Origin: Isochrysis galbana
Taxonomy: Eukaryota > Haptophyta > Isochrysidales > Isochrysidaceae
DNA: 64,000 nucleotides
Reading direction: 5' to 3'
Assembly (NCBI GenBank): GCA_018136815.1
Contig: CM030931.1
Coordinates: 726,511-790,510 of the forward strand
The notes beneath the pieces were generated by a model. It did not search any database. It saw nothing but the letters and a program-made list of their open reading frames with translations, and was not told the origin of the DNA. A program made the position numbers and the translations under genes. This document shows, in pieces, positions 42,641-52,870 of the stretch. The first letter of the stretch is position 1; every line of letters begins with the position of its first letter.

Positions 42641-43369
42641 GTAGGAAAACTTTCTACACCCCCACGCTCCCAGCCCTTCTCCCCCCGCCATAAGGCGACT
42701 CCCCCCGTGCACTACTAGGGGGATTGGGGTGAAGGGCTTAGATATGGTCCGGTGGCCCGCGCCTCCCCCCGGTGATTTGTTCACTCTCTTCCTCCTGTGT
42801 CTCCGAGTGGGCGGCGACCTCAGTCCCGACTTATCCTGTAAACAGGCGCGGGACTTACCTATTTTTCGGTGGGCGGAGCTCCGCTCCGCCCACCCCCTTC
42901 TCCGCGCTCTCTCTCCCCTCTCCTGCGGCACGCGCGATGGCGCGCCTGCGGCAGGCCTGCAGCTGCCCATTGGCGACCCTGGAGGCCCATGGAGGCCAGC
43001 TCAGGGGGCAGAGGAGGCTGGGGCTGGGCCCTGGCCTCCCCTGCCTCTCCCTCGCTGGCGCTCCTGAGCCTCAGGGGCCCCCACGCTGCACCTGTCTGCC
43101 TGTCGAACAGGGGGGGAGGAGGGGTTGGAGCAATGGGCTGGCCACGCCGGGCCAGGATGGGCGAATCAGGCGAGCCTGTCAGTGGGAGAGAGGGTCAGCA
43201 GGGCAGTGGCCTCCTGGCAAGCCATCAGGCGTGCCAGGAGGATGGGTGGTTCCTCCCCCATGGCAGGGGAGGAGTGGAGAGAGGGGGGGGCTCGTGCCCC
43301 CCCATGGGCGAGCTAAGTATAAACTTAGCTGAATGCTAGCGAGTAATAAATCACTGTTTGACCACCCTA
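42640..43369 (-). repeat. repeat D copy 2 joined to repeat C copy 2 and a family B-like terminus
   Basis: 42640-42790 repeats family D. 42900-43335 is family C inverted relative to 3945-4400. It ends in 'ctaagtataaacttagct' and then TGTTTGACCACCCTA at 43355-43369, one base different from the family B 3' terminus at 16036. The composite suggests that repeat C and the TIR belong to one non-autonomous transposon whose other parts vary. Confidence 0.6.
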
Positions 43370-43972
43370 CTCCATGGCGACCAATCACAAGATTAGCGAG
43401 ACGACAACGGCATACGCATACAAAGTGCAACACGGAAACCGAAACCAGTGTGAAACGTGGAACACCAGCGTTCATGTTCATGGGAAAGCAGAAAGCAGCC
43501 AGCGAGCCGCAACAGCAACGTGCGATGACTCGTCTATCTTTGTCGCAGCATGATCATATTGCCGCTAATGCAGCAAACGTAGCAGCGCGCACCGCAAACA
43601 CACCAACACCAACACATAGAGGAAACGGGAACAACATAAAGGACACAAATAGTAGCCATTCGAATCACGATGTATCGCACAATGACTAGGCATTGCACAA
43701 ATAGACACGGTTCACAACTCAGACGGCAATGGGCCGCAGAGCCGTATCGGCTGCAGGAAGCCAGCGCTGGCGGGGCTGTCCAGCGGATAGAGGATTACAA
43801 AGAGGAGCAAGTGTCTTCATGCAGGAGGTGATGGTGGCTTTAGGCGCAATCTGCGCAAGAAGGACATGCAATAGGGTACTGTTCGTCACAAGGACGCTCA
43901 TCATGGCGATAGCCACTGATGGGAGAAGGCGGATGGCGACTACCATTTGCCCAGAATGAGGAAAGGCGTGGC
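43370..43972. other. intergenic, no firm gene
   Basis: AT-balanced sequence with frames on both strands but no motif. Codon use is unlike the neighbouring host genes. It may contain repeat debris (the 43372-43400 block matches 39245-39290 inverted). Confidence 0.35.
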
Positions 43973-44002
43973 ATCGTGGGAGCCGCGTCAGGCTCCCACG
44001 AT
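43973..44002. terminator. perfect 12-bp inverted repeat downstream of the Grx gene
   Basis: The arms atcgtgggagcc (43973-43984) and ggctcccacgat (43991-44002) flank a 6-nt loop. It lies ~230 bp past the stop of the minus-strand glutaredoxin-DUF547 gene, so it could fold in that gene's 3' UTR and act in processing or stability. A chance repeat or transposon footprint is possible. Confidence 0.4.
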
Positions 44003-44232
44003 TCTTGCCAATATGCACCCGTTGCACCGTCTCGCCGGGGCCGCCCGCATCGCAGCCCGGGAAGCCGCCATAGATTGGAAACGCCCGATGACACAAGGTA
44101 CACAAGTACCCAACGGCCGACGCGTCTCCACCTGTTGAGGAAAAGCGGAAGGTCTACGCCGCCCTCATAAGTCGATCCGGCGCGTGCTCGCCTCGTCCAG
44201 TCAGTGAGCGGCCCTGTCGCCCGCAAGGCGTT

Positions 44233-45579
44233 TTAGGCAGCATTGATGCCCCAATCGTATTCAGCGTACTCGACAGTGATTGGCCCGTCGCCCTCGAACA
44301 GTTCCTCGAGCGCGGTCGCTGTGGGGTGGTCGGGCGAGAGCATGTGCGAGATACGACGGAGGACGTCGCGCTCGTCTTCGCCAAAGTCGTCACCATACCA
44401 CATCAGCAGTTTGGAGAGCGTGACGCGCCGCTTGGGGACATCCACCGCGACCTCGGTCTCCAAGAAGGCCGAGGCTGCAAGTGCGAGCCCCGCTTCGAGA
44501 TTGTCCGCGTCGTAAATCTTGATTGGTGGACAGGACTTGGCGCCACAGTTGAGGGCGAAGTGCACGCGCGGGTCAAATTCGTCGCGCGGGATCGCGAGCG
44601 GCCGGCGCGGGTCGTCGTCAGGAAACGAGCGTTTGTCGGTAGGCGGAGAGCCACGCAAGATGGCGTGCTCAATGTCATCGAGGGACAGCCGCCAGCCGCC
44701 GACATCGTACGCGACACCTGTTTCGCCGCCGTAAAAGCGCGCGCGTCCATCAGCGTCGACGGGCGGGCCGACCACCGCGAGGCCGTGAATCACTAGCGCA
44801 TTGTACACGTTGATCCAGAAAGCCAGCCGCGGACCCGTCTCAGTGGGCAGCGAGGCCTCCGAGATGGACCGCAGCTGCGCGGCGGACGAGAGGTAGTCGC
44901 GGAAGGCGGGGCTGCGCGTGAGGCGCGAATAGTCGACACGCGTGCCATCGGGCGCTACGAACTCGTCATACAGCGTGAGGATCTGCCGCTGCAGTGACGC
45001 GGAGAGCTGGGCCGCTGTGGGGACGGGTGCAGCTGGCCCCTGCTCGGGGAAGAGCGGCCCGGGCAAGTCGAAGCCGTTGCTGACGAGCGGGAGCGGCTGG
45101 TGATTGAGGATACCAGTGCGCGGCATCATGTTTTTCACATCTCCGAGTGATTCCTCCTCCTCTGCCACCTCGCCCATGAGCTGCGGCGCCCGCTTGAGCG
45201 GCTCGATGCCGAGCGGCGCGAGCATCTTCTTGAGCTCTCCCGATTGCTCTGCGGCGATGAGCTCGTCGCAGCCCCCGAGGTGGACCCCACCGATGAATAT
45301 TTGTGGGACAGAAGTGCACCCACCCGCCCGCTCCGCCATCTCGCTGCGCAGCGCCTCTGAGCTCCCCACGTCCACCTCAGTGAAGGGGACGGCCAGCTGT
45401 GCAAGCCGTGCCTTTGCGCGAGAGCAGAATCCGCAGCCGAGCGCCGAGAAGAGCTCGACAGCAGGTTGGGCGGGAGAGGCACTCAAGCGCACCTGAGGCG
45501 ACGGGCAGTCCACCAGCAAGGAGGAGTAGCTCGAGAGCAAGAGGCCCGCTCCCGCAGAAGCGAGCCAGAGCGCCACCAT
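44233..45579 (-). CDS. glutaredoxin-DUF547 fusion protein
   Basis: This encodes 448 aa from ATG 45579; the frame opens upstream without an ATG. An N-terminal hydrophobic segment (ALWLASAGAGLLLSSYSSLLV) looks like a signal or membrane anchor. A glutaredoxin follows (VELFSALGCGFCSRAKARL with the CGFC active site, TSVPQIFIGGVHLGGCDEL). Residues ~230-420 are a DUF547 domain (RLAFWINVYNALVIHG, HFALNCGAKSCPPI, VTLSKLLMWYGDDFG). Glutaredoxin-DUF547 fusions occur in plants, algae and diatoms; the DUF547 role is unknown. It is likely a secretory-pathway or organelle thiol protein. The start lies within a CT-rich promoter region. Confidence 0.9.
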   Translation of the reverse strand: MVALWLASAGAGLLLSSYSSLLVDCPSPQVRLSASPAQPAVELFSALGCGFCSRAKARLAQLAVPFTEVDVGSSEALRSEMAERAGGCTSVPQIFIGGVHLGGCDELIAAEQSGELKKMLAPLGIEPLKRAPQLMGEVAEEEESLGDVKNMMPRTGILNHQPLPLVSNGFDLPGPLFPEQGPAAPVPTAAQLSASLQRQILTLYDEFVAPDGTRVDYSRLTRSPAFRDYLSSAAQLRSISEASLPTETGPRLAFWINVYNALVIHGLAVVGPPVDADGRARFYGGETGVAYDVGGWRLSLDDIEHAILRGSPPTDKRSFPDDDPRRPLAIPRDEFDPRVHFALNCGAKSCPPIKIYDADNLEAGLALAASAFLETEVAVDVPKRRVTLSKLLMWYGDDFGEDERDVLRRISHMLSPDHPTATALEELFEGDGPITVEYAEYDWGINAA

Positions 45580-46144
45580 CGCCCGCCCCTCCGCTCCCTC
45601 ACTCAATCCACTCTCTCTCCCTCTCTCTCTCTTCTCCTCCACTCTCGAGCGCTCCCATCTCGCTCATCTTCCGCTTCCACACCTTCTTCTCTCTAATATA
45701 ACCCCCCCCCCCCCGAACTCTCTCCGTTTCCGCTGGTGGCTGCTCCTTTTGCAAGGGATCCCTGCTCTCCTGTTGTCTGTCTCTCGGATTCCTCCCTCGC
45801 TCTCACACCCTACCCGCAACTCAGCTCGTAAACTCATCTTAAACAGCTCTTCATATTGGGTTTCTTCCGGGGCCTCCCGTGCGCTCGGGTAGTCTTGTAC
45901 TACAATCTCCTCTCCCTCTCTCTCGCGTTCTTTCCCTCGCCCCTGATGAAACAGTGGGACTTCTCACTTCTCCAGATTAAATCCATTCTTTTACTGGCTA
46001 ATGATGCCATTGCGCCGCCTCGCGGGAGTTCCTTGTAGAGTAGGTTTACTGCCTACTACCATCTACCCTAGTTGGGCTGTAAGCTGTAAGTAGAGCTACT
46101 GATATTTGTACTGATGCATTAGCATTAGCTCCCCAGGAGCTGAT
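45580..46144. other. promoter and intergenic region
   Basis: CT-rich up to 45700, then mixed. It should contain the promoter of the minus-strand Grx-DUF547 gene. No other gene seen. It ends at the 8-bp target duplication of the first 46-kb MITE. Confidence 0.4.
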
Positions 46145-46328
46145 CCTACATGTGAAACACAGCCAAACTTAGAAATAAAACAGCAAAAACAGTATGTTTT
46201 TTGCCGTCGAAAAAAAACAGTGTAAAAAACAGATGTGCGGGGTAGGGGGGCCGCCCGAAATAAAACAGCGAAAAACATATGTTTTGGGCCTCCGAAAAAA
46301 AACACTGTTCCTGTGTTTCACATGTAGG
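46145..46328. mobile_element. 184-bp MITE with perfect 18-bp TIRs
   Basis: The ends cctacatgtgaaacacag and ctgtgtttcacatgtagg are exact inverses (18 bp). Both flanks are 'gagctgat' (46137-46144, 46329-46336), an 8-bp target duplication. The interior is rich in A/T with 'aaaacag' and 'gtttt' runs. Non-autonomous, hAT-like by duplication size; no transposase is present in the window. Confidence 0.92.
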
Positions 46329-46460
46329 GAGCTGATATACTGATGTTAGTGCCCAGGCTGCCAGTTCAAAAATCATATTGAAAACAAAACTCCGGAGCGG
46401 GAACTAGCCACGAGCCCCCGCGAACAAGCGCAGAGGCGCGCCCGCCCGCCCCCTCCCCCC

Positions 46461-46657
46461 CCAAGATGGGAAATACGTATTTGTATTTACCGTATTTGGC
46501 CAGAGACCAAATACATATATACATATGTATTTGGCTGTATTTGAAGCGTGTCCTGGGTTGTAGGCCTCGAATGTATTTGAAATGTATTTGGCCGGAGGCC
46601 AAATACATATGTATTTGGCTGTATTTGCAGGCCCCTGCACCGTATTTCCAATCTAGG
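46461..46657. mobile_element. 197-bp MITE with 8-bp target duplication
   Basis: The ends are ccaagatgggaaatacg and, inverted, cgtatttccaatctagg. Both flanks are 'ctcccccc' (46453-46460, 46658-46665). The interior is built from 'tatttgg' and 'ccaaatac' palindromic units, so the whole element can fold into a long hairpin. Confidence 0.75.
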
Positions 46658-47019
46658 CTCCCCCCCCATCTCTCCTGCTAGCTACCCACCACCCACCACC
46701 TTGGCCTCTTGGCCTCTTCACATGCACCCGCCTACTCCTGCTCTCTGTTTGTTTGCGCTGCCCTCCCCTTTCCCCTTTGCGCGCGCGCCACGCGCTGTAC
46801 GCTGAACACCCCCTAGCGTAAGTAAAAGTATGATATTAGCGATACTATAGAAGTTGTAATAGGGGTGTAAGCTGCTATTAGTACTGATGTTGATGTAAGT
46901 TCGTAAGTTCTGATGTAAGTGTAAGCTCAAAAGCACCGTAAGCTTACGGACTGACAGCCCAACTACCAACTAGGCCATCTATCTACCTACCTACCTACCA
47001 ACCTACCAACCACTCTAGC

Positions 47020-47800
47020 CCTAGATGGGAGATACAGGATACTGTATCTGGGGGAGGGGCCAGATACAGCTGTATCTACTGTATCTGGGGGAGCCCCAGA
47101 CCAGGATACACACCACTTCTAGGCTTAAAATGACAATTTTACCATTATAACCGTGCTTCTACTGTTAAAATAGGCGTTTTGCGCGTTAAAATAGGCGTTT
47201 TGCGCGTAGTATCAATTCACCTCGAGCTGACAACTGATACTGATGTCACTCATCAGTTGTCAGCAGCTTGGAGCGGGGAGAAAACAAAACAGTCCCCTTC
47301 ACTTTCTACAGCCAAAAAGAAAAAATGCAGAAAATGAAAATGAATGCACTGGGGGTTTGAACTCGTGTCCAGCATCACTCAATGCAAAGTAGACGTCACC
47401 TGAGCCGCTAGGGTCCAATTATCGTAGGAGCGGCGATTTGTCGTATTTAGATTTGCAGCAAAGACACAGGTGACTGATATCAGCTGATATGCTGATATTC
47501 TGCTGTTTGAGGTGATGTCAGCTGATGGACCTCATCAGCTGACATCAGCTACTGATGTCAGATGTCAGTGTTAGCTCGAAGTTGGTGTCAGCTGACGAAC
47601 GGATTCACCATCACTGGGCTGCGCGGCCTCTCCTGTGCGCGCGCCGCGCCTCCTACGCGCGCCGCGTACCCCCCCCCCCGGTATTTGGACTGTATTTGTA
47701 TCTAACACTGTATCTGGCCGTATCTGGGAGTTGACCCAGATACAGCCGTATCTACATCTACCGTATCTGGGGGGCCGATGGCCCGTATCTCCCATGTAGG
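47020..47800. mobile_element. 781-bp TIR element with 8-bp target duplication
   Basis: The ends CCTAGATGGGAGATAC and, inverted, GTATCTCCCATGTAGG differ by one base. Both flanks are 'actctagc' (47012-47019, 47801-47808). The subterminal parts repeat 'agatacagctgtatct' units. The interior contains 'cagctgacatca' repeats and a tRNA-promoter-like piece. No ORF encodes a recognisable protein, so it is non-autonomous. Confidence 0.88.
47345..47425 (-). ncRNA. tRNA-derived (SINE-like) sequence
   Basis: Read on the minus strand, 'tagcggctcaggtg' resembles a pol III A box and 'gagttcaaaccc' a B box, with near-tRNA spacing. The arms do not pair into a full cloverleaf, so this is not a working tRNA. 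It is probably a tRNA-derived fragment carried in the TIR element. Confidence 0.35.
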
Positions 47801-47808
47801 ACTCTAGC

Positions 47809-48665
47809 TACTAGCTAGTGCCGCTAGGAGTGCCTCGCTGCCCCACCGACCCTCGTCCTCGTCCGTCCTACCTCACCCGCGAGAGAAGGCCCTCCTCCCT
47901 CCTCGCCCTGCTCCTCTCTCTCCCCCAGCTCTCTCCTTCTGTGGCTTTGAAATTCTAAATGCAAGTAAACGGCCCCATTTATAATGTCAAACGAACCAGT
48001 ATGAATTGACCGTGGACATCTGATGGCTCAACCGAGTCTGTCTCATATTCTCATATTCGACGGAACGCGACCTCACTAGGGGTCTGCATGCGCAATGCAG
48101 CATTGCATGCACGGCAACTTGGCGCCTAGCCACCGCGGCCAGGACTGAATCAGTAGTCGCTGGAGGTGAGGGACACCTCACTCCTCACTCCTCTGTCCCT
48201 CATTCCAAACATGAAGGAGCCACAACAGTGCTACCGGACCCACGAACAAGACCACAGACTCTCGGGCAGATGAAGAAAGTACTCAATCCACGGATTCACA
48301 CCGTCTCTCCCTCCGCCATTGGCTGCCTCACTCATAGGGAGCAGGGACGGAGCCTCCGCCACAGAGAGCGAGAGGCTAGCTAGAACGTTTCCTCTCTAAG
48401 CGGAGCAGAGGGAGGGACGAGGAGGCCAACTCTTCTCTTCTCCTCTCCCTTTTCCTTTCTCTCCCGTCTCCCCCGCGGGACCCCTCCCGTTCCTCCGCCG
48501 TTCCTCCTCCTGTCACCTCGATTTCCAGCTTTGCCCCCCCCCCCCCCCCCCTTCCCCCTTTCCCCCCTTCCCCCGCCCGGCTGCTCTTCTCTTCCCGCCC
48601 CTGCTCCACCCCATCCATCCCCCCCACCCCCCACCCCCTTCCCTCCGGGGTCGCCCGCCGCCACT
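47809..48665. other. intergenic/promoter, low complexity toward the right
   Basis: Mixed sequence to 48370, then CT- and C-rich DNA (C run at ~48535-48552) directly before the ATG at 48666. No gene is recognised; the last part is the 5' UTR and promoter of the helical protein. Confidence 0.4.
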
Positions 48666-50672
48666 ATGCCACTCTTCTCCGTCTTACGCTCGCCTACGGC
48701 CGAGGTGGTGGTGAAGCCCCCGTTCAAGATCGAGATCCCGGTCGATGCGCATCTCCTCCCCGACTGCCCTACACCCGAGGAGCTTGCCGCCGAGAAGCGC
48801 TCCAACCTCTCCACGCCGCGTGTGCCAAAGTCTCCGGCAGAGCTCCGCAAGGCTGAGGAGCGGGGCGCCAGGCTGCGTGCAGCATACGTGGAGGCGGTTC
48901 AGGCTCGTGCGGCGCGAGAGAACCAGCGCGCCGCCGAGGTCAAGGCCCGCCGCCTCCGCGCCGAGGAGAATGCGCGCAGACGCATCGAGGAGCGCCTCCA
49001 CGCTTCTGCCAAGCGCGATACCATTCTCGACGAGGAGAAGAAGCAGGCCAAGATGAGCAAAGCGCGCGCCAAGGTGGCCCGCGCAGAAGAGGCCCGTGCG
49101 GCGCGCCAGGCGATGGCCCGTGCGCGCGACGAGAAGCTCGCCTCGGCGTCCGACCGGGTGGAAGAGTCGTCCCGCCGTGCTGCCTACCTCATCCAGGAGA
49201 CTTCCGCCAGGAACGCCAACCTCGTGAAGCGCGCCCTCGAGGTGGTCGCCGCCAACCATCGCGCACAGGCGGAGAGCGCCGCGGTCGCATCCTCGCGACT
49301 CGCCGCCAGGATCGACGCGGCCGCCGAGAGGCGCAACGACGCGCTCGACGCAGCGCTCCCGCGGACGGCGATGAGCCGGATGGAGCTCGCCAAGGCCGAG
49401 CTCGCGCGCCTGGCCATCGAACGGATGGAGAAGAAGATGCTGCTCGATCTCTCGCTCGCAGCAGCTAACATCCGCCGCGACCAGAAATTGGAGCACATCG
49501 TCGAGAAGGCACGTGCCAATCTCTCCCGAGTTGAGTCGGCGAGCGAGGTGCGCGCGGAAGCGGCCGCAATGGTTGACGCAACACGCCGCTGCCTCTTTGC
49601 TAAGCTCAATGCCGCGAGCGTGAACGCCAACGTTAAGATAGCCGAGCGCTCGCGTAAAGCCGCCAAGGAGATGCCCGCGCTCTCGTTCGAGATCCCCTTG
49701 CGGCACATCGAGCTCGGCATGCCCGTCAAGCCGCTGCGCAAGTCCCTTGTGCGCCGTCTGCATTTCAAGCGGTCCATGCCGTGGAAGCCCGTCAACGATG
49801 ACCAGTTAGCTTCACGACAGGCGTTCGCCACCGCCAAGCGCGTCGCATTCGCACACATGGACATCGCCGCCACCATGGCAGCGCGTAACCGCCGACTCCT
49901 ACGTGCGGCGAGCCTTCGCGAGTGCATCCACAACCGTGCCGAGGCAGGTGCTGCACGTGCCGCCAGCTTCATCAGCCGCCGCGTGCACGCCGCGAGCGCG
50001 ATGAACAGCCGCGTTCGCGCGGCCGCCGTGCGTCGCGCCTCGGCCGCCGCCTCGGCTAAGAAGGCACATCAGCAGAAGGCGCTGCGTGAGGTGGTCGCGG
50101 CGGGCCAGCGCGCCGCCAGGCTACTCTTGGTGTCAAGCAACGACGTCGAGGCGGGACGAACGAACATTGTACACGTGCGGCGCGGGATGCTCGACGCAAT
50201 GCGCGAGGCCCGCGCGCAGACTCTTCACCTGCGCTCGCTAGTCGCGGCCTCGAAGCGCAGCCATGCGCTCATGCAGCGTTCGGCTCGGGCGCAGATGTCG
50301 GCCCTGCCGTACGGCACCCCGGCCAAGATCACCCATGCCGGAACCATCGAGCTACAACCCAAGGCCCGCCGCGCCAAGCCCTTGTGCGCTCGCGGCCTCG
50401 ATGCGGCACCACCCGAATCCATCTTCATGCCTCGCTCGCAGCCCGAATCGCCCCGCCCCCCTGTCTCGATCAAGTGCGCGTTTCCCAACGACTCCGCGTT
50501 CCGCAAGGTAGAAGCAGCTGTACGCGACATCTCTGTCATCTCGGACGCCGAACTCAAGCAGATGCATGCTCATGCAGTTGCCGCCATTGACGACAGCACT
50601 CAGGATGAGGCACGAGGCAGCGGTGCAGAGCGCGACTCGCTCGCCTCTCTTGAGGCCTGGCAAGTCATTTAG
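48666..50672 (+). CDS. 668-aa Ala/Arg-rich helical (coiled-coil) protein
   Basis: The ATG at 48666 is chosen because the frame upstream is a Pro-rich artefact of a C tract. Residues ~55-330 and ~400-560 are almost continuous charged helix with irregular repeats of the type RxxxxExxxAxRRxxxLxxxxxxA (RAARENQRAAEVKARRLRAE, ERRNDALDAALPRTAMS). The N-terminus has FSVLRSPTAEVVVKPPFKIEIPV and the C-terminus is acidic. Stathmin-like or microtubule-binding helical repeats look similar, but no family is secure. No intron is evident, which is unusual for a gene of this size here. Confidence 0.7.
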   Translation: MPLFSVLRSPTAEVVVKPPFKIEIPVDAHLLPDCPTPEELAAEKRSNLSTPRVPKSPAELRKAEERGARLRAAYVEAVQARAARENQRAAEVKARRLRAEENARRRIEERLHASAKRDTILDEEKKQAKMSKARAKVARAEEARAARQAMARARDEKLASASDRVEESSRRAAYLIQETSARNANLVKRALEVVAANHRAQAESAAVASSRLAARIDAAAERRNDALDAALPRTAMSRMELAKAELARLAIERMEKKMLLDLSLAAANIRRDQKLEHIVEKARANLSRVESASEVRAEAAAMVDATRRCLFAKLNAASVNANVKIAERSRKAAKEMPALSFEIPLRHIELGMPVKPLRKSLVRRLHFKRSMPWKPVNDDQLASRQAFATAKRVAFAHMDIAATMAARNRRLLRAASLRECIHNRAEAGAARAASFISRRVHAASAMNSRVRAAAVRRASAAASAKKAHQQKALREVVAAGQRAARLLLVSSNDVEAGRTNIVHVRRGMLDAMREARAQTLHLRSLVAASKRSHALMQRSARAQMSALPYGTPAKITHAGTIELQPKARRAKPLCARGLDAAPPESIFMPRSQPESPRPPVSIKCAFPNDSAFRKVEAAVRDISVISDAELKQMHAHAVAAIDDSTQDEARGSGAERDSLASLEAWQVI

Positions 50673-51289
50673 AGGCCGCGACCAATTGGCGCAGAGCTTT
50701 CGAGGTGTGCGGCAGCATGAGATCCGGCAAGAATGCTCGCCTTGATCACTCCTTGCTAGGGCTCTTGTTGAGTTGCTAGCATACGCATGGGCGTGGAGCA
50801 TGGTTGCTGCAGTGATGCCACGTTTAATTGAAGGCGGGTACCTGTCACCCCCTCCGCCATGTTGCTTTGATGGTTATGTGGCGTTCATTGGAAATCGACC
50901 ACATGTATCTGTCCTCATCCAGAGATACCTTTGATGTCGTGACTTGTAGCTCGTTGCATCATTTCTGCCATCATGGGAATATCGTTCTTACTAACTTCCT
51001 GGAGCAGATTCACGATCAGCGTTGGAAAGCTCATCTGTTCGTGCGAGGCAGCCTCCCTTAGGGCAACGGGAGCATTCGGGTGCTTGCATTTTCCTCATAG
51101 CTCGTATCGACATTGTTGTGGGAGTGGCTGTGGGTGCGAGTGGGCCTGGGACTGGGGATGAATGAGGATGTTGAGATAATGAGGGGAGGGCTTCATGGAC
51201 ACCAGGGGTCGCGGGGAGGGCGGACACAGGTGGCACGCGCCATGAATTGGGTGGACACGGAGTACATACTCCTACAACATGCATCTCCA
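50673..51289. other. intergenic, no gene seen
   Basis: This holds the 3' flank of the helical-protein gene. A few short frames exist without motifs. It ends in repeat C sequence. Confidence 0.4.
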
Positions 51290-51420
51290 ACAACTAAGTT
51301 TATGCTTTATACTTGGTTCGACCATGGGGGGGCACACGAGCCCCTCCCCCTCTCTCCACTCCTCCCCTGCGGTGGGGGAGGAACCACCCACCCTCCTGGC
51401 ACGCCTTATGTATAAACATC
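51290..51420 (+). repeat. dispersed repeat family C, copy 3 (short)
   Basis: 'ctaagtttatgctttatact', 'ccatgggggggcac' and 'gtgggggaggaaccaccca' match the start of the 3945 copy. It breaks off after ~130 bp and runs into a 'catctgaaggttcaggct' block like the one preceding repeat A, so families A and C may be parts of the same element. Confidence 0.6.
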
Positions 51421-51485
51421 TGAAGGTTCAGGCTACCTCCGCTAGCTATAAAGGGCCACGCACTCACGGTACTTACTCACGACAT

Positions 51486-51695
51486 CGCCTATACCTATAC
51501 CCCAGTATACTCACTCCCTTACACTACACACTACCCCCTTCATTAATCTTCAGATTTTTTTTTACACAACTCCCTTCATTCCTTTTTGTGTTTGGTATCG
51601 GGGGGGGGGGGGGCGTGCCTATACCCCAGTATACTCACTCCCTTACACTACCCCCTTCATTCCTTTGTGTTTGGGCTATCGGGGGGGGGGGGGGG
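51486..51695 (+). repeat. direct duplication with G runs
   Basis: 'cctataccccagtatactca' occurs twice (~51488 and ~51617). Each copy is followed by 'ctcccttacacta', 'cccccttcatt', 'tgtgtttgg' and 'tatcggggg' with a G tract. The first copy has an extra 'acacactac' and a T run. It is a tandem duplication of ~130 bp. Confidence 0.75.
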
Positions 51696-51872
51696 CACTA
51701 CGACGGGCCAAGTGCAAGGGGTGGGCTGGGGCAGACCTACTGCTGGGTGTTCCTGTGGCAGAACAAACGCAAACGCCTGTTGTGTGTGACACTTCGTGCC
51801 CCTGGGAGGTCTCGGCCCCCGCTTCTCGCGTCTTTTCCAACCTACGCCGCGTTTTCGCGGCATTCATCTGTC

Positions 51873-51893
51873 GCGCGGGGTGTCGCCCCGCGC
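51873..51893. other. GC-rich hairpin
   Basis: The arms gcgcgggg and ccccgcgc flank a 5-nt loop (tgtcg). It is in gene-free DNA between repeats; the function is unknown. Confidence 0.4.
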
Positions 51894-52299
51894 ATGTATC
51901 GCAGACAAGCGTGAGAATTGGGACCCGAAGGAGAGGTGGGGAGCGGCGGCGCGCTCCATGGCAACCAACTATAATGTTGCGGGTAAAGGGGGTTGCTCCT
52001 TCCCGTTTGTACGTTTCCCCCGCCGTCTAGGTTTTCCCCGCGTGACTCCCCCCCTTGTTGTCACGCTCCGACGCCCCCTCCCCGCATCGCTATTTAGGTT
52101 CGTCTTCCCAGGAGAACCTCTCGTCAACAAAGAAGAACGGCCCTTACCAGCTCGCGCCGTGAGCAGTCCTCGAGAAATAAATGACTGCGACTCGAGTAAC
52201 CTGCGCCACCCTCAGGGTACTCTCCTCGGCCTTGAGTCACTCCCTTCTCTCTCCCTCCTATCGCCAGCCGTCCCCTACCCGTTTGCTAACTAAGGCGTG

Positions 52300-52870
52300 G
52301 AACTAGTTACTGAGGTATCTATCTAGGTATCTAGCCATCTAGGCCGGAATTTCACTATCTACATCTACCTAGATGGTGCTGAGGGACTATCTACATGTAC
52401 CTAGATGGTAATCGGCTGGGAGCTAGATAACATGTAGATAGTTACCGTTACCGTTACCGTGCGCGCGTCTACGTCTACAGTCTACTGTGCGCATGCATGT
52501 ACATACAACACAGTGCACACAGAGACATTGAACATTGACAGAATAAGACACACAGAATGATGCGGATTGATCGCGCGCGCGCGCTTAGTCAAAATAAGCC
52601 GCTGCAATCAGAGCATGCTCCAGCGTCTCATCGGCTTGAGACGCCGCGGGCCGCGCGCGGACTTCTCGGGCGGACGGGCGGGCGCCCGGATTCTTATAAC
52701 TTTAAGTTTAGGCCCGAAGGGTAGATACCTAGATATCTCAGATATCTAGGTATCTAGGACGGAATATGCAGTATCTTCATCGACCTAGATGGCAGTTGGA
52801 CACTATCTACATCTACCTAGATGGCAGTTGGGCACTATCTACTTGTACCTAGATGGGGCTCTTCGGGGGG
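52300..52870. repeat. 'ctagatgg/ccatctag' palindromic repeat cluster
   Basis: It contains many 'atctacctagatgg' units, a near-tandem triplet at 52780-52855 and a perfect palindrome at 52722-52756 (17-bp arms, 1-nt centre). The motifs resemble the termini of the 46-48 kb elements. Nested or rearranged MITEs of the same group are the likely source. From 52870 to 53398 I see no gene. Confidence 0.6.
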
